From contig JAFMSR010000001.1 in assembly GCA_022818135.1 (NCBI GenBank), positions 38,392,358-38,456,357 of the forward strand: DNA of 64,000 nt, in the 5' to 3' direction. The position numbers were made by a program, and so were the translations under genes. The stretch's first letter is position 1, and every line of letters begins with the position of its first letter. Source of the stretch: Saxidomus purpurata. Taxonomy: Eukaryota > Mollusca > Bivalvia > Venerida > Veneridae. The notes under the pieces were generated by a model. It ran no database searches, had not been told where the DNA came from, and saw only the letters and a list, made by a program, of their open reading frames with translations. This document shows positions 1 to 10,752 of the stretch, piece after piece.

Positions 1-647
1 CGAGTGTCAACAGCGATTTAGTAAGGCTTCCATTTTACACTTTATGCATTGTTTTGATATTCGATTTGGATATTTTTTAGAAGCACAATGATGAAACTTT
101 ATATTAAGGGCATAGATGTCAGATGTATTTTGAGTAATTAAATGCACACATAAATTAACCAGTAAGACTCGCGGTAATTGGTATGACCAGAATAAAATGC
201 CAATATTTTCATTAATTTTCAGTCAGATCATTTGAAACTTTTTATGTAACAATTTTGTATCATATCTCTGTAAATGATAACAAAGAGATGCCAATTTGAC
301 ACCTTTAATATAAAAACGAGAATACGAGAAACAGGGATATTGGATCAAGTGAAAATTGTTTACAAGTGTTCTTTTCACTTGCAGTTGCAAATCGTTCTAC
401 AAACAATATCAATGCTATCTCTGTGATTAAATGACCGTTGTATTGTAACATCCCACAGCTGTAACACTACAAGAACACGCACAATAAATATTTACCTGCC
501 TAAAAGAGAAAGATAAATGAAACGTCCGATGCTTCTGGTTACTAAGGATACACGCTTTGACACTTCCGGCGGTGCATTTCCTGTTTCGGTTTCACATCCA
601 TTTTTCATAGACTTATTTGTCTGTTTCTCGTTTATTAAGAAGGTGAC
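1..647. other. DTD1 upstream region
   Basis: AT-rich non-coding sequence up to the DTD1 start codon. No convincing exon on either strand. The proximal part from about 540 is more GC-rich and holds an ETS-like site; there is no obvious TATA box near the start. Part of it must be the DTD1 5' UTR and promoter. Confidence 0.6.
562..569 (+). promoter_or_regulatory. ETS-like site (ACTTCCGG) in DTD1 promoter
   Basis: ACTTCCGG lies about 80 bp upstream of the DTD1 ATG. It matches the ETS-family core found in many TATA-less housekeeping promoters. The motif is seen in the sequence; its function is inferred from position only. Confidence 0.35.
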
Positions 648-690
648 ATGAAAGCTATTGTTCAGAGGGTTGTGAAAGCTAGTGTTACAG
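648..690 (+). CDS. DTD1: DTD1 exon 1
   Basis: Start codon to residue 15 (split codon, phase 1). Donor ACAG|GTAATG. Confidence 0.93.
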
Positions 691-3600
691 GTAATGATAG
701 TCCGGTCGATGTTTCTTCTTGTATATTTGCCGCCTAAGTCTCATTTATATTATGTTTTCGCGACGATGGTCATGAATAGTTCTGAAGTTTTCAAGAGTTG
801 ACACCAAAATAATACTGTTATGTGTAAATCTTTATTGCTTATCATTAACTTTGGAAAATCCTTTCTCTTTTTTGAAATATGTTTAATTTTAACATCAAAT
901 ATATTTCAGTCATAATGATATTCAAGACAATTTGTTTGTGCTTAATTGAACTTGGACTTGTCAAATTAATTAGAGTACAGATGTGATCGCGCTGATATGT
1001 TACAGATCTTTAAATCCACTCACGGTTTTGATGCTTAAAAATGGGACGGACTTTTTACTTTATCATCGGGAGATCAACGTGGACATCACCATAAGTTTGT
1101 TAAGAAAAACTGTTGCCTCAATGTCTGCTCACACACATTCAGCCAGAGATCAATAAATTATTGGAACAGTAAAAATAGCAAGACAATAAACACTAAATCA
1201 GTTAATGAATTTAAATCACTGCATTACATGGAGAAATGAAACCCGAAAAAAATCAAGCCAAGTTGTTATTACTAATTGTTAAAATAGCGCACTCCTAAGC
1301 AAATGCACAAGTGTCATTATAAGTTTTAGATTATCAAAGAAGAGAACATTAACATTCAATGTGTCTATTTATTCCTTTAATGTTATTACAGTTGATGGTA
1401 AGGTAGTCAGCAGCATTGGAAATGGTCTATGTGTACTAGTTGGGATTGGAAGAAAAGATGCTCCAAAAGATGCTGAGTGGCTGTAAGTTCTACAGTAATC
1501 ACTTTTGAGCAATATTGCTAATACCTTAAAGTATCCATGTTGTTTGATTTTTAAGATCTAAACATGTAGACAGCATGAGACAGCTTTAATGCATGATATG
1601 ATTGCAGGGATTTTCTAGAGGTAAGACTTTAAGGGCAATAGTTTCTGGGAGTTGCCAAACTTCTCTGTTTGATGGTGTTTAGGGATTATACTGTGTAGTA
1701 TCCTATTCAAAGACGCTGTGATAGGAAAAATACACTTGAAGCCAATGTCTTGTCCCTAAAAGGCCAAAACTTCTCTTTGTTCTAAACTCTTGTCTGAATC
1801 CTGGCTGCTGTATGTAACTCTGTTTTAAAACTTGTGGACACTGAACTTCAGATAAGAATAGCTTAGCTATATCCCTATTTCATGTTGCGAAGTACCGGGA
1901 GCTGTATTATTATAGTGTTGTCTTGTAAGGTCCACTTTTGTTCTATTTTGTGGCAAAGTAGGGAAGTAGGGTTATGAATAAACATGGTGGTTCTACAATG
2001 GGGGATAAATGATGCTGCATTGTTATCCATGATACCACAACAGAAACTGCATTAACTGCGCATGGTGATTGAAGAAACATTTATTATCATGATTAGGTCA
2101 CATTTTAAACTGACAAGATATTTGTAGGTCATGTATATTCTAGAGTGTGTACTAGAAGTCAGTTAGCAGATTTTTTCAAGTTTTGTAAAGTTTTCAAACA
2201 GTGGTTGTATGGTGAACTTTAAACTTCTTTAATTTCAGTGCTAAAAAGATACTTAATCTGAGGATATTTGATGACAGTGATGGAAAACGATGGAACAAAA
2301 ATGTGATGGATAAACAATTTGAAGTTCTGTGTGTTAGTCAGGTCTGTTGAATATTTTATAATGAGTTTTGACTGATTTACAAGCAGACACAATTATAATA
2401 CATGTAGTTGTGGATTTTTTCATTTCTGTTGGATGGATGTCTGTGCGTAACCAACTTTGTCAGCACTTGTTCTCATGAACAGCTACCACTCCGGTAGCCT
2501 GGTTTCAATCAAAGTACTAAGCTAAGTTCTGCAGATCAGCAGAATATCTGGATAGGGTCAAGGCCAGAGTTACTAAAAATATAATTTTTTGTCAACATCT
2601 GTTGTCATAAATGGCTAGAAACGTTTCACTTGGTAACCTCTAGCTCCCCTTTAAATAAGCAATTAAACCGGTGGGTAAAGCAATTAAACCAGCATGTTTG
2701 GGCATTTAGAACAACACCTTAACACCTATTTTTATCAACATTAAATTTTGTTTATTCTCATGCAGCAAATATTTTGTTAGCAAGAGATACTTTTTTTAAT
2801 GCAGTCTTTCCAAAGCTGACTATATGATACATGATTTTATTTCTGTTTACAGTTCACATTGTGTGTTCAAATGAAGGGCAACAAGCCAGACTTCCATGAA
2901 GCTATGGGGCCAGACCTGTCAGAACCATTCTATAAAGACTTTCTACAAACTATGAAGAAGAACTATTCAGGAGAAAAAATAAAAGGTTTATGATTGACTG
3001 ATAGGTGTACATGTATAGTTTCTTTGTGCAAGGACAGTGTACATCAATATAGAGTTTATAAGTCATTTGATTATTTTGCAAATGATTCCCCCAGAATATT
3101 TTTAAAGAGAAATATCATTCGCACTCCTTTTGTAAAACTTTTATGGAACTTTGTTGAATGTTAAGTTTGAATGAACTACTGTGTTTTCTAGTTTCCTTGT
3201 AGTAAGTGTTGAAGTGCATTACTTTTAAGTTGATAAATGATCGCTTTGAGAAATTACATTAAATTTTGTAATTGCAAAAACATCTTGGTTCTTCCAAAAA
3301 AAACCATCTTGGTTCTTCCAAAAAACTATCTGGCTGGATTTTGTTTAAATTTGCAGTGAAATTAAAGGATAACTGCTTGTTATTTTGTCAGAAAAGTTTC
3401 TTTGTAGCAGTGATGAAGATGCTGTTCATTTTGGCAACTTCCTGGGAATTTCAGTTTGTCAAGTAATATGTTATATTCAGGGATAGACACCAGAGTAGCA
3501 ATTTGTTTCTACATGACAACAAATGGGTAAAAGTGATAATATTATATGTGATGTTATGTATTCATGTATACATTTCTAACTATATAAACATAATGTATTT

Positions 3601-4685
3601 ATATTTTCAGATGGTGTATTTGGTGCTATGATGGTAGTTCATATAGAAAACGATGGTCCAATCACCATACCTCTGGAATCCCCGCCTAATCTTCCGGTAA
3701 TTCACAAATTTCCTATGGTAGTTGTTAGTTACTGAAGCTGTAATAACATTAGTTTATACAAATTTATTTTATCGAATACGCCTTAAACCCTGCAGCTTAT
3801 TGAATCGATCTTGAACAAATTCCAGATGTCATCTTGTTTGCATGAGAGAGGCAGCGAGTTTTTCATCACTGCTACCCTTTTACATCTGGGTGGACTTAGG
3901 CACATGTGGTATCAGTGCTCAGTGTCTTTGCCCATGGAATACACCTTGTGCTTGGTCTTGGCTGCGCTAATATTCAATTCAGCTTATTTTATATTTATAT
4001 TGGTGTTGTTTGTAACTAGAGCTATCATGAAATGGGATTCATCCCCCACCAAATCAATGCACTTTGGCAAAGCTTTGCTGTAGGATGTAATTTAGTGAAG
4101 GGACAGAATCTTATGAGCCTTGAGAAACTTAACATTACATGAACTTTAGCAGAAGGTTTGAACAGTTAGAAATATGAGAGATGGGAGAGAAAATCAGTAA
4201 ATCACAATATAACACACAACTTTTCATTTTTTTTTATGAGAAATATTTACAAAAACTAATATAACTAATTTAAAATTCTATGGGGGAGACACAATGTCTT
4301 AAGGAATTATATAGCAATTCATTTATGCCAGACCAGAAAAGGACAAACAAGCAAACAGGTAAGGTGACACAAATATACCAGCCCCAACTTGTTTTAGTGG
4401 GGTTGTAATAGTAGACACCTTCAGATGTTTATCAGTGTACATTAAATTTGCCTAACATTTCAGGAACCAAAAGTTAGAAAATGGCAAACCAACAAGAAAA
4501 CTGACAAGGAAAAAAACGAAAAGACAACTGCACAGGACAGTTCTGCAGACAGTGTACAGGACACCACCAAGGATAGTTCTATACCTTGTGACACTACAGA
4601 AGAGAAATCTTTGGTGGATTCTCAGAACTTGTCAGCAGAAAATTTAAATATCAGTTCTTCAGAAGGAGCTTCAGGCCACAGTTGA
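648..4685 (+). CDS. DTD1: D-aminoacyl-tRNA deacylase 1 (6 exons, complete)
   Basis: Join 648-690, 1392-1482, 2239-2341, 2853-2985, 3611-3696, 4464-4685; 678 nt, 225 aa, all junctions GT-AG and in phase. The enzyme hydrolyses D-aminoacyl-tRNA (and mischarged glycyl-tRNA) in the cytosol by RNA-based catalysis. The protein opens MKAIVQRVVKASVT. It carries the family SQFTL motif (residues 78-82), the NKPDF form of the NxP motif (89-93) and the NDGPIT motif (137-142), whose Gly-cisPro pair excludes L-amino acids. Residues 1-152 form the whole DTD fold. Residues 153-225 are a Lys/Ser/Glu-rich, probably disordered tail, similar in kind to the animal DTD1 tail. The ATG is chosen because it begins the conserved N terminus. 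A poly(A) signal follows at 4947. Nothing is broken. Confidence 0.95.
1392..1482 (+). CDS. DTD1: DTD1 exon 2
   Basis: Acceptor TTACAG, donor CT|GTAAGT. Encodes VDGKVVSSIGNGLCVLVGIG and the following strand; ends in phase 2. Confidence 0.93.
2239..2341 (+). CDS. DTD1: DTD1 exon 3
   Basis: Acceptor TTTCAG, donor TCAG|GTCTGT. Encodes the KILNLRIFDD segment and ends on the Ser-Gln of the catalytic SQFTL motif (phase 0), so the motif is split by the intron. Confidence 0.94.
2853..2985 (+). CDS. DTD1: DTD1 exon 4
   Basis: Acceptor TTACAG, donor AAAG|GTTTAT. Supplies FTL of the catalytic motif and GNKPDFHEAM; ends in phase 1. Confidence 0.94.
3611..3696 (+). CDS. DTD1: DTD1 exon 5 (Gly-cisPro motif)
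   Basis: Acceptor TTTCAG, donor CCG|GTAATT. Encodes DGVFGAMMVVHIENDGPITI, the chiral-selectivity motif and end of the fold; phase 0. Confidence 0.95.
4464..4685 (+). CDS. DTD1: DTD1 exon 6 (C-terminal tail)
   Basis: Acceptor TTTCAG, terminal TGA at 4683-4685. Encodes 73 residues rich in Lys, Ser, Thr, Glu and Asp with no further fold motif. Confidence 0.9.
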   Translation, partial: EPKVRKWQTNKKTDKEKNEKTTAQDSSADSVQDTTKDSSIPCDTTEEKSLVDSQNLSAENLNISSSEGASGHS

Positions 4686-4946
4686 TGAAGACATCCTTAT
4701 TTAGACAGTGTTTATTCCCTGGTGGCCGGTCTTCCTAACATCATCCGTTTCAGATTTTTAATGAAACTGAGAATCATTTTAAAGTCAAGAGAGTGCAGTT
4801 TAGTTATATATGAATATAGGATCAACTGTTTTGTAATTTTCATATTTGCGACTGTATATACGTTTTTTAATGGTCGCAAATATGTTCAGATGGCGTTACT
4901 GGAATGCTTAACTACTGGTACCGGTATATGTATTTACTGATATTTC

Positions 4947-4952
4947 AATAAA
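4947..4952 (+). terminator. DTD1: Poly(A) signal of DTD1
   Basis: AATAAA 262 nt after the DTD1 stop, followed by a T-rich stretch. No competing signal is closer. Confidence 0.75.
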
Positions 4953-6660
4953 GTATTGTTTTTACCAATCAGATCATTTGTTTGCTTACTAATCTGTTAG
5001 AACTGCCACTTTAGTTTGATACACCAAGAAGTATATGCTGCAGTTTGCCTAAACACACAATAAAATTCCGATGACTCAAGTGATGGAATAAAGGGATCTG
5101 TGAAGAAATGTTTAGTTTATTGTCTTACCTGAACAGAAGTATTCACTATTTTCATCATTCTCAAAGGGCAGAGCATATAGTCCTCATCCTTTGTAAAGAA
5201 AATAAATCAAAAAGGTATAAAGTTTGACACCATTTTTAATTACAAAATCTTCCTTTCAGTAATATGCCTGTCTGGAGCCTATGTCAAAAATCATGCAAGG
5301 GATCCAGTCAATATTTCAAAGAGAAGGAGTACAGTGACCAAGAACCATAACTCTAGCTTACCCCATTTTAGCTCACCTGGTGAGCTTTTTGGATGTTATC
5401 CGTCCCTCAGACGCCCTTTTTTTGAACAACTTCTTCTCATAAACAACTCCATGGAATTTCATCATACTTGGCTAGAAGCATCCTTGCATTGAGCCTTCTT
5501 TAATTTGTTCAGATGGTTTTGGTTGGCTGAGGAACATGGCAATCGGAGTTAAGAATAGAAAAATCTTTGTAAATCTACACCAAAACCACAAGGCCCAGAG
5601 CTTAGATATTTGGTATGTAGCATTATCTAGTGGTCCTGTTGTTGCTGTAGAAGTTTTATGCCAGTTCCAACCATATTCTGATCACCATATTTTGATCATT
5701 TCAATACATGGGCAGGTTACCTAAACATCTTTCCTGGGGAGAACCAGTACTAACCTCACAACCCTTGTATGATACTGCCAACTTTCTCACATAGAGACAT
5801 GGTCAGTTATATAGACTAAGCAGGATTCAAACCTGTGATCCTCCATCTACAAGAGGTGGCAGTGATTTCAAGTCAGTAACTAACCACTTGACCAGGGAGA
5901 CACACTTCTAGTGGTCGTCTACAAAATTTGTTCAAATCATGTCCCCGGTCAAAACTAACACTGCCCAGGGGGATGGGTGAGTCACTTGTTTTACAGAGAC
6001 ATTATAAGAAAATTAAACGACAAGGCTTAGGCTTAGATATTTGGTGTGCAACATTATCTAGTGGACCTCTACCAAGTTTATTTAAATCATGCCCCTTGGA
6101 TCAAAACTGATCACACATTGGGGTCATTCACAAAAGCTACTCCTTAAAGCTGCATCTTCCTCAACTGAAACACTAGGTACATGTGTGTCAGCTGTCGTAA
6201 TATGGCTCGAATCATTTTGATGCTAATAACCTTCCAACAGGATGAAGCAATAAAACAAATAAGCATGGAAACTTGCATTTTTATTATGATGGAGAACAAA
6301 ACACAGCAGTTAACTGAACATCAAACAGTATTAAAGTGAACAAACAATTCTGTGAATTCATATACCCCTCCGAATGAAGCAAATCACTGAAAAATGCATT
6401 GGGTTCAGACAAAAAAAAGCATTTTGAAAATATTTCACCACCCACTGAGGCCTCATCTCCCTTGGATTTTTTTCTGCATGTTACAGTCATTAAGAAATTA
6501 CAGGTAATTGTTGCATTTTAGTTATCAGTACTATTAGTTTCAGACAACAAGAATTCTTATGTTTCAATATAGATTATTAAGATTACTTGTGCCAAACATC
6601 ATTAAATTCTGACAAACTTTTTCAGAAGAAAAGAAAACATTTTTAAATATCTTACCCCTA
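4953..6660. other. Intergenic DNA with dispersed repeats
   Basis: Non-coding sequence between DTD1 and the BTB gene, which converge. Two related fragments at about 5590-5640 and 6010-6070 share a line of the form TTAGATATTTGGTRTGYA, so they are diverged copies of one dispersed repeat. A tRNA-derived SINE lies between them. The short ORFs here have no family signature. Confidence 0.55.
5690..5904 (-). mobile_element. tRNA-derived SINE (mollusc type)
   Basis: Read on the minus strand, a tRNA-like head starts near 5904. The A-box-like TGGTCAAGTGG and B-box-like GGTTTGAATCC are about 50 nt apart, as expected for an internal RNA polymerase III promoter. The body contains TATGTGAGAAAGTTGGCAGT and GTACTGGTTCTCCCCAGG, resembling V-SINE-like elements common in molluscs (RUDI-type is my best guess, from memory). 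Anticodon and acceptor pairing are not those of a functional tRNA. Ends are approximate. Confidence 0.6.
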
Positions 6661-6671
6661 TGATCCATGAG

Positions 6672-6846
6672 TTGGGGTGGAGTGTAGGGGTGGAGTGTAG
6701 GCTGAGGTGTAGGGGTGGAGTGTAGGCCGAGGTGTAGGGGTGGAGTGTAGGCCGAGGTGTAGGGGTGGAGTGTAGGCCGAGGTGTAGGGGGTAGAGTGTA
6801 GGCCGAGGTGTAGGGGTGGAGTGTAGGCCGAGGTGTAGGGGGTGGA
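6672..6846 (+). repeat. 25-bp G-rich minisatellite, ~7 copies
   Basis: Unit GGCCGAGGTGTAGGGGTGG + AGTGTA. Starts at 6700, 6725, 6750, 6775, 6801 and 6826 give a 25/26-bp period, with one more degenerate copy before. Purine-rich on the + strand, nearly identical between copies. The minus strand reads as a Pro/Leu/His/Thr repeat ORF, which I regard as chance. Confidence 0.9.
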
Positions 6847-6944
6847 TATTTCTAGAAAGCGTGCTCATTATATTATTTGCCAATTACAATTAAATTTTGA
6901 TAAATAGTTTTAGAGAAATACAAAGTTATAGTCTGGACACAAAT

Positions 6945-9253
6945 CGAGGGTTAATCGTGAAACTATTGTATCTGCATTTTGTAAAAGTTTTCAGGAGGAA
7001 GAAAAAACTGATTCATTTAAAGAGTAAGGTGTTGTGTGATGTAAAACTCACTACCATAGCATAAAATACTTGTATAAACATAACCCTTTTGACAAAATTT
7101 AATTCAGTTCACTATTTTTCAAGAAATGAGAGAAAATGTCAGATACAATAGTTTCACGCCGAAAACACCATAAAATCAGCCTTAATGGTCAGTATGAAAC
7201 TATTGTATCTGCACCATTTTTTCATTTTTTCTCTTCAAAAAGGCTCTAATTTAAGTAATTAACAATATAAATAGGAATTTATAAGTCATTATCATGTTAT
7301 TTCTACATTTTGTTGTATTTTATACATTTTTGTATTGTTCATTGTGAAACTATTGTATCTGCATTTTTCAGTAAAATTATGTTTTAAGTAATTTGTATTC
7401 ACTTCAGGACATGGATTCTTGATATATTATTGAAAGAAACAAATTTTGATACAAACAATTTAAATATTAGGCATATAAATGATTGACTGTATGTTACTGA
7501 ACTATAAAATATTGCATTATTTATTCATTTTAAAAAGAAAATGAATAAATATTGCAATATTTTATAGTCAGAAAAATAAATCTGTGTTAGGTGATAAAAT
7601 AGTTAGCCCTACTTTTTTACCAATCAAATGTTTTCAATTAGGTGCATGGTTTTCAAGTTCCACTGAATATACCATGGCAAAATCTGAAAATACAGGAATG
7701 GTATCTAGTGTGCCAGAAAAGTATGAATTTATAGTTTTATGCAATCTTTAGACTGCATGCAGTTTCCGATTCAAACAGTTTCATAAGATGTTTGAACAAT
7801 GTTTTCAAAAAAGCTTAAGTAAATCAGGCAATTTCGGTACTGAGTATGTATACTCAAAATGCCCATGGCATTTCTTTTCCTCAAGTTTTATGTAATAGTA
7901 TGGTAAATACCGACAATTTGAGTACTGTTTGTCTGTAAGATTTTCTTGTCCCATAGTGCCCCGAGATCAGCTGAATGATGGCTATAAAATAATCAAAATT
8001 GTTTATGGTCTTTCAGTTAATTTTGGTACAATTTATAACATCCTTGAAGAACACTGTTTGCTATGAAACAAACAGACAACAAAAATGTTGTAAAAATCAT
8101 CTTGCCTAAGAATACAGTTAGATTTATCTATCACGCAGTCCCGTTCACTTTCTACCATTTCTGGGAAACCAAGATGTAAGTTTTATTTTGTACATCATGT
8201 CACCTTGTCGCTATTTCATTAAATCAGAGCAGTCATTATGAAAAGGCATGTGCGTTGCCTCTCCAAAAGTGCAAAATTTTATTATAAGGTCATGTTGACT
8301 CTACTTTTACAGTTCAGAGGTTTTGCCCATGTAAGTTCTTCGTTCAAGGGACTGAAAGAATAAGATGTCACTAGTTTTATGATGTCTTACAACACTTATT
8401 CTTTTATTTATTAACTTACTCTCCTTAAAAAATAATATTCTACTTATTTTGTTTAAATTATAATAACACTAAGTCTTAATTTACAAATTTTATTTACTAT
8501 ATCTTGGTTTCTATCTTTATCTTAATCAGTAATGTAAGTTTGTGACCTTGATACTTTAATTGAAATATGGCCTTCATTATACATAAGGCAGTACATCATT
8601 ATATAAACATAATAACGAAAGTGAATGATTTGTCAAGTTTTTTTTAATTATTTTATTAGCACTCGCTCCTTCCACAAATTTTTTCATTATTTTGAATTAA
8701 AATTCAGATGTTTTTTTCTTGATTCTGCCATACTGGCAGTTCAAAGACTTTATTAATATATATAGATATATATAGCAAACAATTCTAAAACTTCCAGCCT
8801 TTTAAGCAAATGTAGATTATACATTACTTAAAGAGAATAATGTCAAGTTTAATGTGAAACATTGTATCTGCATGCAAGTTACATTTTTAGCAATATTTTT
8901 GGCAATTCTGATATGGCAGTCAGTGTTTGAAATATATTCTGGTAATGTAAAGTAAGTCTAAGCAATTTATGAAAAGAAAATCAGATTCAATACACTTCAT
9001 ATTTTGCAGAACAGTAAAACTTTCATTGTGAAACTATTGTATCGCACTTTTAGTCAGATACAATAGTTTCGCAATGAACAAAATTCGATAATGCAGAACA
9101 ATATATACACTTTTTGTTAGTTTACAGTGAAAACTTTGAAACTAATTTCTGATATTTTGTCACATTGTGGGCATGGGTAAGACAGTTAAGAAAAAGACAT
9201 AAAAGCATTTTGGGTCAAAATGTCAGATACAATAGTTTCATGATCAACCCTCG
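6945..9253. mobile_element. 2.3-kb TIR transposon, non-autonomous, with 4-bp target duplication
   Basis: Terminal inverted repeats of about 32 bp (about 2 mismatches) begin CGAGGGTT at 6945 and end AACCCTCG at 9253. AAAT flanks both ends (6941-6944, 9254-9257). The flanks belong to one older repeat: removing the element and one AAAT gives GGACACAAATGTG, matching the uninterrupted copies near 9398 and 10086. Inside are eight copies, in both orientations, of GTGAAACTATTGTATCTGCA: 6957, 7140 (inverted), 7194, 7344, 8854, 9028, 9055 (inverted) and 9224 (inverted). They cluster towards the ends like transposase-binding repeats. No transposase ORF is present. The superfamily is not assigned. Confidence 0.8.
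7501..7568. repeat. Near-perfect 31-bp inverted repeat (hairpin)
   Basis: Arms 7501-7531 and 7538-7568 begin ACTATAAAATATTGCA and pair with about one mismatch around a 6-nt loop. It lies inside the TIR transposon and may be a nested mini-foldback or a structural core. Confidence 0.85.
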
Positions 9254-9257
9254 AAAT

Positions 9258-9645
9258 GTGGGTATATATACAGGATTCTATTACCTTTAAACTCTAAGTG
9301 TGACCTTGACCTTTGAGATAGGGATGTGGGTCTTGCGCGCAAACATTTGTGCGAAGTTATTTTAAAATCCTTCAATGCATGATAAAGTTACAATCCGGAC
9401 ACAAATGTATGCATATATACAGGGTTCAATTCTCTTCAAATTCTAAATGTGACCTTGACCTTTGAGATAGGGAATAGGGTCTTGCACATGACACATCGTC
9501 TTGATGTGCTGAACATTTGTGCCAAGTTATTTTAAAATCCTTCAATGCATGACAAAGTTACAGCCAGGATACGAAAAAATGTTAGGGCGGACGCACAGAC
9601 GGACAGTGCGATTTTAATATGCCACCCTTTGGGGGCATAAAAAAC
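9258..9645 (+). repeat. Right half of interrupted GTGACCTTGACC repeat element
   Basis: Continues the repeat split by the TIR transposon (left part about 6885-6944). It holds two tandem units with GTGACCTTGACCTTTGAG at about 9300 and 9449, then a GACGGAC-rich stretch, then the palindromic end TATGCCACCC...GGGGGCATAA. Confidence 0.7.
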
Positions 9646-9897
9646 AATTAACATGATTAAAGAGCAGTAACTGTAATCCTGATACAAGCTGATCATGCAT
9701 TGCAGCATTATGCTTCATACTGTATTCATTGGTTCCCTAGATATGGCTCCAGGCAGAAAACGACAAAACAATATCAATAAGACGTACCAGTGCCAGCAAT
9801 ATTTTATCACCTTTCAAAACAATACATACTTTATACCTGTGCCTTTGCTCTTCCCAACATGGTAAATTAAAGGTCGTAACTATTATCAAATAAGAAA

Positions 9898-10507
9898 AAA
9901 CAAGAGCTGTCCCTCACAAGTGACGAATGCCCCAAAAAGAGGTGTCTCACAGGCTTTGTCCTCTCCATTTGCTCAATAATTGTGGTATGTAATTTTAAAA
10001 TCCATGCGACACATTGGCTTGATGTGCTAGATATTTGTGCCAAGTTATTTTAAAATCAATCAATGCATGACAAAGTTATAGTCCGGACACTAATGTGTGC
10101 ATATATACAGGATTCCATTACCTTCAAACTCTTAAGTGTGACCTTGACCTTTGAGGTCGGGACATGGGTCTTGCACGCGACACGTCGTCTTGACGTGCTA
10201 GACATTTATGCCAAGTTATTTTAAAATCCTTCAATGCATGACAAAGTTACAGTCCGGACACCAATGTGTGCATATATAGAGGATTCCATAACCTTCAAAC
10301 TCCAAGTGTGACCTTGACCTTTGAGGTGGGGACGTGGGTCTTGCACACGACATGTCGTCTTGATTTGCTAGCCATTTGTGCCAAGATATTTTAAAATCCT
10401 TCAATTCATGACAGAGTTACAGTCCAGACACAAATTTGTAAGTGGGGACGCACAGACGGTCAGACGGACGGTGCGATTTTAATATGCCACCCTTCGGGGG
10501 CATAAAA
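9898..10507 (+). mobile_element. Tandem-core repeat element (Helitron/pearl-like), GTGACCTTGACC core
   Basis: Starts ACAAGAGCTGTC at about 9900 and carries tandem units of about 171 bp (GTGACCTTGACCTTTGAGG at about 10137 and 10308). Then comes a CAGACGGTCAGACGGACGG microsatellite and the palindromic end TATGCCACCC...GGGGGCATAA. Left flank, tandem core, microsatellite, right flank is the architecture of bivalve pearl/Helentron-like non-autonomous elements. No ORF. Confidence 0.65.
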
Positions 10508-10752
10508 ATTCAAACTTCACTTGACAAACTAACTGAGTGCGAATTTCTGGGATAAAACTCATCCTTGAGCTGCTTTTGGATAATCTCTTCTCAGCAATTT
10601 CAGTTAGTTTTTATCACTACATGTTGACTGTAAGGGTAAATTGTTGTACTTGAGAAGAGGAAAACCCTGAAAAAATGTCTTTTTGGAACCATGCAAGAAT
10701 TAGATGAGCTGCCAATGATTTGCTACACCAATTTAGCTTCAAAAGACACACA

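Noticed and set aside
3811..4083. 90-codon ORF in DTD1 intron 5
   Set aside because: Lies wholly in an intron between well-supported exons; hydrophobic composition comes from T-rich sequence.
5815..5904. Possible tRNA gene (A and B boxes, minus strand)
   Set aside because: No proper acceptor stem or anticodon arm, and it continues into a SINE body, so it is a SINE head.
6602..6883. 93-codon Pro/Leu/His/Thr repeat ORF on the minus strand
   Set aside because: Translation of the 25-bp minisatellite; no coding evidence.
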